The position numbers were made by a program, and so were the translations under genes. Positions 13,666-24,065 of a stretch of DNA of 64,000 nt are shown here, one piece after another. Below the pieces are notes generated by a model that worked only from the letters and a program-made list of their open reading frames with translations, made no database searches and had not been told where the DNA came from. The DNA is from Aptenodytes patagonicus. Taxonomy: Eukaryota; Chordata; Aves; Sphenisciformes; Spheniscidae. The stretch spans positions 5,920,641 through 5,984,640 of the forward strand of contig NC_134961.1 in NCBI RefSeq assembly GCF_965638725.1, written 5' to 3'. How positions within the stretch are numbered: the stretch's first letter is position 1; every line of letters starts with the position of its first letter.

Positions 13666-15865
13666 TTAGCAACGGCTTGGGAATGCAGGCAGTGACACTT
13701 GCTGCCCTCTGAGCCCGCGCGACCAGGGGTCACTTCAGGGGGGCTCCTGCCCGTTTTGCTCCCGAGCCATTTGGCGGATTTAACTTGCAAGAGGGTTTGC
13801 GTTGGATTTTGGGAAGCACACGGAGAAACGAGCATCCGATGCTCTGCTTCCCATCGCTGCAGTGCCATGGGCCTGAAAACACTTATTCCTTCTAAACTCC
13901 CGCCTGGAGTAATTAAAAGAAATCGTAAAAATGTGGGAATGGCTGTATTTCCCCCAGGCTTGCGGTCCGGTATCCGTCCTCTGACGGTGGCCAGCGTGCT
14001 TCAGAGGGAAGCGGAGACGACCCCCTGCCTGGGGCCGTTCTGGGATGAGCTTCTCCGCAGGGAGCTTCTGCCTCCCTTCGAGCAGAGCCTGGCTCCAGTT
14101 TATGCTGAGAGTTGGCCAGGAACCATTCCCGCTCTCCGAAAACTGCTGATGGAAACAAAAGGTTTTCCTGCTTGTTGAGATTTTTTGCGTTTTGTCAAAA
14201 AATCCTTCTTTTTCTCCATCTCGGAGCACAACTTTTCAAAAGTTTTTCCATGAACAGGAGAAAAAGGTCAAATACAGAGCAGTCGGTACCCGGCACGGGA
14301 GTTTTCAGGCCTGGTTTCGAGGAGGAAAACAAGGAATGTTTGCAGAAGTTCATGGCAAGCTTCTTCCAGCCTGAGCACAAGGAGGGAAGAAGATTAACGC
14401 CGACATGAAAATGTAACCAATGGGCAAGAATTTTTGGGAGACTCTACTTTAGTCTTTCTTTTTAAATCCAGCACTTCAAGATGCTGCTCTTTACTTAAAC
14501 ATGATTTTAAAGCGCTAAGCTCTGGCAGTAGTTCTCCTATTGCACAAATGTGTGACCTTGGATGACACCGATCTGCCAAAAAAGAAGGAAAGAAAAGGTG
14601 TTGCTGATATTTATTTATTTTATGTTCCGATTCCTCATTCATCATCAGGTAAATTTGCTCTTGGCAGCACTGGCAACTTCCTCAAACGCAGCCAAGGTGA
14701 CCACTAAAATTAGCATCAAATCCCAATAACACTTTACATCATGTACACGTTATTTTTCACTGGACATAAATTGTGAGGTGTTTCGGTTTTGTTTTGAATC
14801 CCCAGGGGATCAGGTCGTTGCTCCGGGCATCGGTCCATGCTGGGGACGGAACCGGCTGATGCAACTGACTCCAAATGTGGAAGTTAAATTTTTTGTTTCA
14901 CTGGAGAAATTTTCTCAGTCCTTGCCAAGATGAATTACTAAAACGTCTGAAGAAACAGCACTGACCGAGACCTCAGACAGTAAAACACAATTTTCATCCT
15001 CTCTCATAAATTTTTTGCTTAATGAAAAGTCCTCAAGGAGCACATTTCTCTGCCAGAGCCAAAGAAAATAAACATGTGCGTGGTTAAACAGCGCCGATAG
15101 CCGTGAACGCTAACGACCCTGCCCGTGTCCTGGTGTTATTAAACATCTGCACCTACACCCCTCCTGGAGACCTCCCTGCCTCTGTCATGCCCAGGTAGGA
15201 GAGCGGAGGGATGCTCTGGCAAAGGGAGTTACTTTTCGCACCATGCTCGTGCCACGCTGGGAGCGTTCAGTTCCCACTTCCAGACTGCTTTAATAGAGAG
15301 CTAGGCAGAAAACGCAGACTTTTCCTCAGCAGAATATAATGTTGTTTGGCTGAGGTTATTGTGAAAGCCCCGCAGTGAGTAGGACGGCGCAGACTGGGGT
15401 GGCCGTGGGTGCCTGGCGGTCCTGGACAGACGGCCACGTCCCTTCTCATCCCCAGGCAAGATTTCGAGCTAGAGAAGTGAAGCAAGGCAGGTAGTGCTAG
15501 TGGGAGGTGTAATTAATTAAATGCTCGTAAAGGCGTAGCATCATCCAGGGATGCTCACAGTTCACCGGGCCAGTGTCCTAGTAGCCGTGAGTTTGGAGAG
15601 GCTGAGGGTGAGGGCAGGTAATGGGGCACCCCGTAGTGCCCGAGCTGGAAGAAAGGGGGTCACGGCTTGCTCCACGACTGTGCAGGATCTGGTATGCTGC
15701 AGACCTCGTCCGCCCCGTCCTCCTTGTCCTCTGAGAAAGCTGCAAGCACAAGAGTGGGGAAAAAAAAAAACCCATCGGCAAGGGGAAGATGGAAATTCCC
15801 TGCAGGGGTAGCCAGCAGGGATAACACCCAAGACTGACAGTCCCCGACATCTCCAGGCATCACCC
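13666..15865. other. Noncoding stretch, AT-rich from about 14400 to 15110
   Basis: Unique sequence. 13690-14180 is GC-richer with a 159-codon frame overlapped by a 149-codon frame on the other strand. 14400-15110 is AT-rich with several TAAT and ATTTATTTATTTTA-like words. No exon is recognised. Confidence 0.4.
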
Positions 15866-15905
15866 AGAACGATGGGTTAAGATCATCGAGTCAAACTGCA
15901 AACCT
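15866..15905 (-). mobile_element. Possible CR1 remnant
   Basis: The word AAGATCATCGAGTCAAACTG strongly resembles the reverse-complemented CR1 3' region (AAGATCATCGAGTCCAACCG at 1541-1560). Similarity is lost on both sides, so this is a short decayed piece or chance. Confidence 0.4.
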
Positions 15906-16430
15906 AAAAAATCTTAAGATGCCGACCACTCGGGGGTTGTGTCACTAGTTAGCATGCCAGAGTCTCGTTCGCAGTAGCACCAAAGTGTCGGAAGCAACTG
16001 GAGGGGCCGTGACGGTGGGTGGGAACGCCCACGGTGCCAGGCTCACCCGCGGTGCCACGTTGCTCTGCGACGCCCCGTCTGCACCCCAGGGCAGCCCCAC
16101 GCAAAAGCGTTCCCGAACGAGAAACTGCCCTGAGCACCCAGAGCAGCCCCAGAACGTGAGAGCCCATCACCGGGGCTGGGGCTCCCCAGCAGGCGCCTTT
16201 AGCCGGGCAGAAACACCGGTGCCAGCTACAGCGGGGTCAGGATTGCACCCAGCAGCGGGAGGGTGAAATAAAAAAATTAAGCGTGATGCTGAGGATCCTT
16301 ATTTTTTCGAAAAAAATGAAACCCCAGACAGCAGGTGAGGGTGCTGCCAGCCGGGGCGTGTGGGCAGGGGGCTGCCATGCACATGGTCCTGCCTGTTAAG
16401 CTGCCGATTTCATGGTGCTAAAGGGGGCTG

Positions 16431-16462
16431 GGGGGGGGGGGCCGGGCCGCGCTAGAGGGCAC
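16431..16462 (+). promoter_or_regulatory. Candidate CTCF site beside a G-run
   Basis: GCGCTAGAGGGCAC at 16449-16462 matches 13 of 14 positions of the common vertebrate CTCF core written CCASYAGRKGGCRS; only the first base differs. Just upstream, about 16431-16441, lies a G-run that could form a quadruplex with neighbouring G-tracts. CTCF binding is a hypothesis; isolated matches also occur by chance. Confidence 0.4.
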
Positions 16463-16636
16463 TGTCGCCTGCAGATCGCAACTTGGGGGACGCGGAGGAT
16501 TTTTAAAGATGCCATGATAGCCCACCTCTGCATCGCGACCTGTGCCGAGTGAGCAACTGGGCCGCTGTTTTAAAAGAAATTAGTATCTATTCCATCTGCC
16601 AAGGCTGCAGCGAGATGCTGTGTGGGACCTGCTGGG

Positions 16637-16671
16637 TGCAATATTCAAACCTTTGCTCTCTGAATATTGCA
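16637..16671. repeat. Perfect 10-bp inverted repeat with 15-base loop
   Basis: TGCAATATTC at 16637-16646 and GAATATTGCA at 16662-16671 are exact reverse complements separated by 15 bases. The right arm runs into a further AATATTTTTTT tract. It could form a small hairpin or be a paired AT-rich protein-binding site. Confidence 0.7.
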
Positions 16672-18189
16672 ATATTTTTTTTCACAAGTTTCAACCCAGA
16701 GGCACTCAGCCTTGCGCCGGGTCCGAATGTAGCCAGGGAATTTCCTGGGCTGGAGACGGTCAGACCTTTGGAGGGTGCAGCAGAGCTGTGTGTCTTCCTC
16801 TGGATTTTGCCTTTACAGGTGGGATTTCGTTTGCGATTTTGCATCAGAGCGACAAGCAGCAGCCCTAGGAGGGGCGGAAGGCAGCGCAGGGGCTGCTTGC
16901 GGAAAAGCAGCGGAGGGTGTGCTCACAGGCAAAAAATCGCTTGTTGAAGAAACTAAATGAGCAAAAAAGCAAGCCCTGCCCCTGCAATGCATCCTTCCCC
17001 GGGGCAGGATGCGGAGGCTGTTTCAGCGAGCGCCGTGGTGCGGCGGGAGCGGCCGGGACTGGACGGGAGCAGCTCTGATTTCCACGGATGAAGCTGCGGG
17101 GGACGCGGAGACAGGACACAAATTCGCTGGCTGGAGATCGGCCAGGACCCCAGGGCTCACGCTCCCGGCTCCAGCTGCAAGTGCCACAAGACTCCTAACC
17201 ACGAGGTGGTCAGGATTTGGGTTTTACATCATACCTATTTGTAGAGGAAAAGATTAAAGGCCTTGCGGACTCTTACGAAATCCCCGGTAGCGGCAGCTCT
17301 GGTGACTGGAGTCAAATCAGTTCCAGACTGAGACCTTCCATTAGTGGATACCATTTAGGGAAAAAAAGGGAGAATATTTCACTTGCCTCCCTGAAATGGC
17401 GATTTCTGAGTTCCCAGCACCATCACTGAGGGCTAGAGAGGGGTCTGCGGGCTAAGACACATTTCTGAGCGACCTCGCTCGTGTCTTTCACATCTATCCA
17501 CAGTAGCGGCCATAAAGGCCAAAGGGACAGAAAAAATCCTGATTTGCATCACGTAGACATCCTGCCTCACCTGAGCTGCACCTCCGGCGTGTGGGACCAC
17601 CGGGAATAGCTATAGCTCAGGCTGGTCGGAATCCGAGGTCTCCCCGGAGAGCTCGCAGTGCGGGCGAGGACCTGCTCCCACGCGGACCCAGTGGTGGAGC
17701 ATCCATTGGGAGACCACTGCTGTCCGGAGACTGCACACCCCCACAGCTGAAGCCAAACCCAAACTTCCCAGTGTTTGTCCTGATTAAATGACCTGGCAGG
17801 AAACAAACTTCCCAACCACCTCGAGATCCCTTCAGAAAATGCTTTTCTCAAGGTGGGGGGTGATTTTAGCAGGAAGGGCTGAGGAGCACAGGCAGAAGAA
17901 GGTGCGAGGTCTCTTTGGAAGCCGCGTGCTCCTGTTTCTGGTTTGAGACCCAGAGAAATCGGGAGAAACAGCTTTTTGGGGAAGGGACCACCAAAGGCAT
18001 TAACTCCTCATGCCCCTGGCAGCCTGGTGCACCCCTCCATCCCCAGCGAGCAGATATTATCTACTAGAGATTTATTTCCAGTCTTCTTTTCAAGACATGA
18101 TGTCAGGATTATAATAACCTGAGTAAGGCAAACCCTGGATGGAATTACTGTTGTGTTTATCAATTTCCTTTTTCTTTTCTTTTCTTGTC
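16672..18189. other. Noncoding stretch, nothing recognised
   Basis: Mixed GC-rich unique sequence. Open frames of up to 132 codons on both strands show no known protein and have no consistent splice context. Confidence 0.45.
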
Positions 18190-18500
18190 TCGATTAATCA
18201 TGGAACAGCGCGATGGAAAAGTCCTGTTAGACCAACCTGCCTCCCAGCCAAGGCAGGACTGATCCCTACATCCACCGTCTTCTGTTTCATGCAGTCTATT
18301 TTTAAAAAAATCCCTAGTGACAAGACTTCTTGAATCACGGGAGCGAGAAATGGAAAAGACCTATTAGATCATGCAGTCTGTCTCCTGGCCAGTGCAGGCT
18401 GTTCCCTGCAGCCCAGTTTTTAGTGTTTTAGCTTCCACCTTTCTTTCCCTCGGGAGATTATCCTGCTGGCTAATAGATCCACACTCAGGTTTGCTTGATG
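18190..18500 (-). mobile_element. Ancient CR1-like 3' ends, two adjacent copies
   Basis: Two side-by-side segments share the framework ATGGAAAAG-CCT-TTAGA-CA, then a cytosine-rich CTCC--GCCA-GGCAGG, then TCCCTACA or TCCCTGCA. One is at about 18205-18330, the other at about 18342-18500. The second matches, as I recall it, the reverse complement of old amniote CR1 3' ends: GAAATGGAAAAGACCTATTAG, GTGCAGG-TGTTCCCT, TTAGTGTTTT, and CTTCCACC followed by a CCCTCGGGAGATTAT-like stretch. Both are diverged and lack the young tail. They may be two insertions or a duplication of one. Confidence 0.65.
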
Positions 18501-19033
18501 TCATGCTGGAAAGCAAAAATGTCCGGCACTGGCCTCAGCTGACTGAAAGCACTTTAAGTCTGGTCTGCGGGATGGGAACAGGGCGAGCGACCGGGCACTG
18601 CCCTGCTCGGACCCCTGCGATGCTCCCCCGGGCAGGGGTACACGGGAGCCGCGCTGCCCGCGATGCTGCCGCAGGCGCCGCTGCACCACGAGTCTGGGCA
18701 TTGCTCGCCTCGGCCGCTGGGAAGGGACCTGTCCTGCTCCGAACCCCTCATGCTTCCCTGTGCTGATGCCGTGCCGGCTCTGGGGCTTATGAACAAGATG
18801 GACAGACCAACCTCGGACAGGCTAATTAGCTCTGCAGCATCACTGTTAATTGGGTTTTAGGCGGAAATGGCACACATCTGCCTGCAAATATCCCCACAGC
18901 CCGCCCGCAGCACACGAATGCCTGCTGCCTCCTGCACGCCCGCACAGTGCGCACCTGCGAAACCCCATGCAAAAACCCCAACCTGCTGTGCTTCCCCCAG
19001 CACGATCCCTTGGCACTGCGGAGGGAGCTCGGT

Positions 19034-19085
19034 TGGGTGCTGGGGACTCATATGGGTGCTGGGGGCTCCCACGGGTGCTGGGTGT
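19034..19085. repeat. Short tandem repeat, three diverged units of about 19 bp
   Basis: GGGTGCTGGG starts at 19034, 19053 and 19072, followed in the first two copies by GACTC or GCTCC and a few variable bases. A small minisatellite. Confidence 0.7.
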
Positions 19086-19194
19086 CCGTGACCTGCCAGG
19101 GAGCAGCACAGCCGATGTGCCCAAGCCACGAGGTGCCCTTGATCCCTTGCGGCGCACGGTTTTCGGCTCTACCCCAGCCTTATCTGCCTCGAGT

Positions 19195-19375
19195 AATCAA
19201 AAATAATTGGTTGCTCCCCAGTGGACTGATCTAATAGCAGTACGAATAAAGTTATTTTGAACAGTTGTTCATGAGTTCATCTCCTGGAAAGCCTCAGCCC
19301 CAGCTGTTGCTGTGCTTTTGATTAAAAAAAAAAAAAAATTATATATTAAACTCAACCCGGGGATTATCAGGGCTA
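19195..19375. promoter_or_regulatory. AT-rich island with A15 run
   Basis: An AT-rich stretch with an A15 run at 19324-19338 and words such as AATAATTGG and TTAAACTC, between two GC-rich segments. No coding signal. A regulatory role is only inferred. Confidence 0.2.
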
Positions 19376-19399
19376 AGCACGTCTCAGCCCTCCCTCCTC

Positions 19400-19700
19400 C
19401 CCGTGTCAGGTGCCCGGCCGGGCTATAAACCACTCTTTGTGTGCGGCTCCCTCGCCCCTTTCTCTCTGAATTGGCACCAGCGCCGCTGCGATTTGGCAGC
19501 TCTCCGCGGCGCGCCGAAAGCGGGATGCTGGCAGCGCCGGCGCAGCTCGCGGGTGCCCGGGGCCCAGCTGGCAGGCAGCGGCGGCAGCAGGTTTAGCATG
19601 CAAATGGTCACCGAGGCCTCTGGCCAACTCCATTTGTTAATGGTCAAGCTATGGGGAGCTGTTTCGGGAGAAGCAAATTGAATTAGGCACGAGCGGGGAA
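19400..19700. promoter_or_regulatory. GC- and CpG-rich segment with TATA-like and octamer words
   Basis: A CTATAAA word at 19423-19429 sits in GC-rich sequence and is followed by a CpG-dense stretch (about 19475-19570). A perfect octamer ATGCAAAT lies at 19598-19605. The arrangement could be a small promoter or enhancer. I found no exon downstream on either strand that would identify a transcript. Confidence 0.25.
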
Positions 19701-20886
19701 AGGGAAGGTGGGAGTGGGGATGGGGAGAAACCGTGCGGGTCTCTGACCGCCCTCCAGTTCGGCGAAGTGCGGAGGTCAGGGCGGCGAGGAGGGTGCTTGG
19801 GGACAGCGTGACGGCGGGGGACCTGCAGCACACATGAGCACAAGCTGGGCCCCGTGCAAGCCCGGGGCGGTGGTGGGGGTGTCCTCTCCGGCACAGCCAA
19901 GCCTCTGACACTGCGCCCATCCACCCGCCCGCAGGCAGCTTGTGAAGGAGCCGGCAGCGGGATTTTCCCTGCAACCACTGACCCGCAGCCCATCCTTCCA
20001 AAGCAATAACCACCGCTCGTGCTCCGGGGACAGGCTCTGAGCTGGAGGCTGACCACGGGGCAGGGACGTGCAGGCTCCCCGGGCGGGTCATCCCACACGG
20101 GGCGCCCGGGGACCCTTGCATGACATACTCCCGGGGTCTGCGGGCGAGCACGGAGCCCAGCTCCTCCTCCCACCCAGCTCCACCATATGGTTTGCTGCTC
20201 CGTGGCTGCCTGCCACCGCAGACGGTGAATCAGCTTTGTTGCTCCAGCAGCACAACCTTTGCAGACTCGAGGCTTTGTTTTTAAAGCATCCCGGTCTCTG
20301 CCCTAATCCCTCGGAGAAGGCAGGAGAGCGCAGGACGGACATGTCCCTTCTCCTCTCCGCAGCGGCGGCTGCGGGGCCCCGCTGCCGGGACGAGCCCATA
20401 GCCAGGCGTGCTGCGAGAGCCAGGGCTCAGGCTCCGAAAAGTCAGCGCCGGAGCAGTTCGTCTCGCTCCTCTGCCTGCCAGAGCAGAGACGATTTCAGCT
20501 CCCACCTCCTGCTCCGGGGTTTGGCCAGGACAACCTGTGCTCTGGCAGCAGCGGGTTTAGGACGGGTGGGAGACGGTGCCTTGACCCCTCCTAACATCCC
20601 TCTGCCCAGGACAGCTGGCAGGGCGGGGGGACAGCGGTGCTGCAGCCTCCCCCGTGCCATGGACATCTGGGTGCACTCAGTCCGGTCCCAGCCCCTTTCT
20701 CCAGCACAAAAATCCAGCTGGACACACGTCCCGGCAGCTGGACGGACACTGATGCCAACACAGCGGGGACGCGCGGGCCGGGAGAGGTGGGGGACACCCC
20801 CTTCCCACATCAGCGTGGACTTTGCTCGGCTTAAGCTGATTGCAAAACCCCATGTCGAGACCCCTCTGGAAGGGACGGATTAGCAG
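19701..20886. other. GC-rich noncoding stretch with long overlapping open frames
   Basis: Open frames of 271 codons (plus) and 174-242 codons (minus) overlap each other almost entirely here. The peptides are low-complexity in Ala, Pro, Arg and Ser and match no family I know. The simplest explanation is low stop-codon density in GC-rich DNA. Confidence 0.4.
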
Positions 20887-20996
20887 CTTGGACATTTGGA
20901 GAAATTCTTGCTGAGGCAGAACAATTAGAGGGGACTATGGACTGGACATTCGGAGATGTTCTTGCTGAGATGGGATAATTAGAGAGAGGATACGGA
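20887..20996. repeat. Two-copy tandem duplication, unit about 55 bp
   Basis: Copy 1 (20887-20940) and copy 2 (20941-20996) share TGGACATT-GGAGA--TTCTTGCTGAG, then a variable few bases, then A-AATTAGAG. They differ by scattered substitutions, so the duplication is old but clear. Confidence 0.8.
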
Positions 20997-21480
20997 CAAT
21001 GAAGAGGAGTGTCACACTTAACTTTCCTTGTCCAATCAATTAGGTAATAACAGAGTTATTCCATACATCCGCCTAAGGAGGTCCCTCCTCCTTCTGAATA
21101 AAGATAATTTTAAAAGCAGACCGATGCACTCACACCAATAACTGTCCCAAGGTTGGGAAAACTTGGGAGCAATGCGGTGAAAAAGGGAGAATCAGATCAA
21201 AAAGCAGAAAAAAATGCTTGATAGTACCAAACCCTGAATACATTCGAGGCTGAACATGCATATTATCTTAAAGCTAAACTACACGGCTGCCCATAAGGAG
21301 ATGTGCAGTTGGGCTAACAGTCATCACTATGCCTACTGAATTAAGATATTAATTCACAATGTCTGACTCTCCTCTAATTCTCTTCCCTGCTTTGAAAAGA
21401 AAGACACTGTACCCAAAGCAGTGCAGGTTTCTAGAAGCAAATTTCACGCAGCATCCCCACTCTCCTGGCTTTCTCGCCAT
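20997..21480. other. AT-rich stretch with LTR-like words, identity uncertain
   Basis: Directly after the tandem duplication come a CCAAT word (CCAATCAATTAG near 21034) and, some 65 bases on, a CT-rich stretch ending in CTGAATAAAG (near 21098), resembling the CCAAT and polyadenylation parts of a decayed LTR. I could not define TG...CA ends, a target duplication or internal retroviral sequence. It may equally be unique AT-rich DNA. Confidence 0.2.
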
Positions 21481-21754
21481 GGCTCTTATTTTCCTTTTCA
21501 GCATCAGCATCTAAACATCTGGGTCGTGGTGGAGCTTAGAGCTGGAAGCGACACAATATAGTGAGAAAGGATGTTTTTGTGCTATTTCTAACCTTCCCAG
21601 AACAGAGAACTTCAGAAACCCCTTTACAAAGGCTGCTTTCTTCCTCTACGCTACTTTGAAAAGATGGGTGAAATCCTCAGTTATCTGCCCATACCAGGGT
21701 TGTACAAGACAGAGGCGATCAAAAAGGAGGGGGAAGGGGACGATGAAAAACACG

Positions 21755-21795
21755 GCCAAGTGTTTTTTTGGGTTTTTTTGTTTGTTTGTTTTAGC
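21755..21795. repeat. T/G low-complexity tract
   Basis: T-runs broken by single or triple G (TTTTTTTGGG, then TTTGTTTG repeats). Simple sequence. Confidence 0.8.
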
Positions 21796-23814
21796 TTCTT
21801 TTGGTTAAAACTGCAGTTTTGGAGCAACTCCAGCCTCCTCTGTACTTGGGAAGGATGGAGGATCTGAATGATTTACTAAAGATCCCCACTGACATTTTAA
21901 TTCTGTTTTTTCGCCCATACTAAAATTTCAGTTTCTTGCTGAAATATTGAATCAGAGCAAATTTTGGGGGCTTTTAAAGAAGCTTCACTGCTCAGCACAC
22001 CCCGGGCTCAGCTGGCCAGCAATGCTGGTTGGAAAAACCAGTCCCTCTGAGCATCCCTCCCCACCAGCCAAAAGCCCTGGGTGGGCTTGGTGGGTGCCAA
22101 GGCTGGGTCAGGAACAGGGGCAAGGAGTTGTCCCGATTTCCCTCCTCCATCCAGAAAGGCTCGTGAAGGAGATTAAGGGTCATGACTAGGGTCTCCACAA
22201 ACTCTGCACCAAGGGTGAGGGTGATGCTTAGCTCAGTCCCCCTTCTCCCACCCATTTGAGTGCTCCTGGGGGTGTTGCACCTGCGAGACAGACCCAACAC
22301 CAACACCAAAAATTATGTGGGTCCTGCTCCCCTCCTCTTGTCCCCTCCTGGGACGAGAGATTATTCTGACTCCGTATGAGCTCAGTTTTGAGCCTGTTCG
22401 GGAGGGGGCTGCCAGATGGAGCAGCGCTGCCAAGCCCGATGCAATGCGGTTGTTTCGGGAGGTGGAGTCTGTCTGCGGAGCGCTGGCCTGCGAGATGCAT
22501 TGGCCAGCACTCAACTATGTCCCTGTGATCCTGACCGAAGGAAGCCCGACGTTTTACCTCCTTCCACAGATCCCCACGGCTAATCCCCAGCTGCCCGGGG
22601 GCAGACCTCCATTTTCCAGCTAGCCTCCAATTTAGGAACTGGATCCTCTTTGCCTCTCCCCAGCCCACTAGCAAACACTTGTGCAAAGCAGCTTGTTCCC
22701 GAAGGGAAAGCCCCTGGCCTGCTCTCTTCCCCCCATTTTTGCTCCTGCGTTGCACACAGGACTCAGTGTAGAGCTGATAAGCAAAGTCCTGCTCTGCCTT
22801 CCCCCTCCCAGCGCTTGCCCATCCCCATGGGGCTCCTGCTCACTCCCCCAGTCCTCGGCGGGGGAGGGTGCTGAGCTCCGTCTGCCCCCGCAGCCTCAGG
22901 GGGGCTCCCAGCTGCACCCCCTCTGCTCCTTCTCCCGCCTCGCTCTCTCTTTTGGGGTAAAATCCCCCATCAGGAATGCTGGGAAACACCAGGTTTTATT
23001 GCCATACAAAGCTGCATCCCACAGCTGCTTAAAGCATCACCCAAACAGCATGAGCAGCGCTAAGGAGATACGGACACCACGGATGAAGGCGCCCTAGCCA
23101 AGCTTCTTATGTTCAGAGCATCCTCACAGTGGCACCCGTGCATGTAGAGCTGGCCAAGCATCTCCACTGCACCCCAGCCCCTGCCATAGCTGTGGAACAG
23201 TCCCCGAGGGCGCAGGACCCCCGGCACAATCCCCGGAGCAGCAGAGCACAGCAGCTCGGTGAACCCGAGCGGGGCGGTTTTTGACCCCATTTTGCAGAAG
23301 ACAGCACCGCACACACCTCCCTGCCCAGGGCAGAGCGGCCACCCGGTCTCTGCCCGCAGCACCACCGGGTACCAAACCGGGCAGGGACGCGGAGAAGGGG
23401 AGCGAGCCCCAGCCCAGCCCCGCGGCTGCCTCGGCACACGGAGCTGCCATCGCCCAGGTACTGGAAAATCAGGTGACGTCGCTTTTGCAGCACAGCCCCT
23501 TTTGCAGGCGGCCCGAGAGTCAGAAGAACATATTTTATCATATACATAATCTCAAAGAAAAAAAACCCCTCGCCTTCTAGATTCCCAGACAGTACACTCA
23601 GCATCCTCATGCTACTGATGTAATCCTGGAGAAAGGTCCCCTGGGCCCAGCCTCGCTAAGCCAGAGCTGCACCGAGCCCTCGGCTTCAGGCCCTCGCCTG
23701 CGCATGGAGGTGGGCCAGTCTCCCCGCAGCCCCTCGGTGCTGCACCGCTGGGATACCCCGGGCACGTTTTATGGACCCGTTTATACACTTGTTGAGTGTC
23801 TAAGTTCACTTTGC
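21796..23814. other. GC-rich noncoding stretch, nothing recognised
   Basis: Open frames of up to 175 codons on both strands overlap. None has a recognisable domain or plausible exon structure. Confidence 0.4.
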
Positions 23815-24065
23815 ACCCACGGGGAACATTAATAGCTCAGTAAAGCTCTTTGCTAATACTATTCTTGCTGTCCTTTCTGTTCAGCTGCAATAAAAATTAG
23901 CCAGGAATAAAACTGACATCATAATAGGAATAAAACCAACACAGCAGATTCCTTAGGTAACTCTGCACAAGCAGGTACCGACCTTCAACCCCGAAGAATT
24001 TACCGTTAACTAAAAGCAACTGTAAGGCAAACCCTGAGCTGAGGTACAACAAGTGAAACGCAAGA
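23815..24065. promoter_or_regulatory. AT-rich island, candidate conserved element
   Basis: A sharply AT-rich stretch between GC-rich flanks contains ACATTAATAGC (near 23828), two AGGAATAAAAC-type words (near 23902 and 23927) and GTTAACTAA (near 24005). The two GGAATAAAAC copies about 25 bases apart could be paired sites. No coding potential. The regulatory role is inferred. Confidence 0.3.

Noticed and set aside
19423-20883. Opposed 242-codon (minus) and 271-codon (plus) frames
   Set aside because: Mutual overlap on opposite strands, low-complexity composition and no homology; best explained by local GC content.
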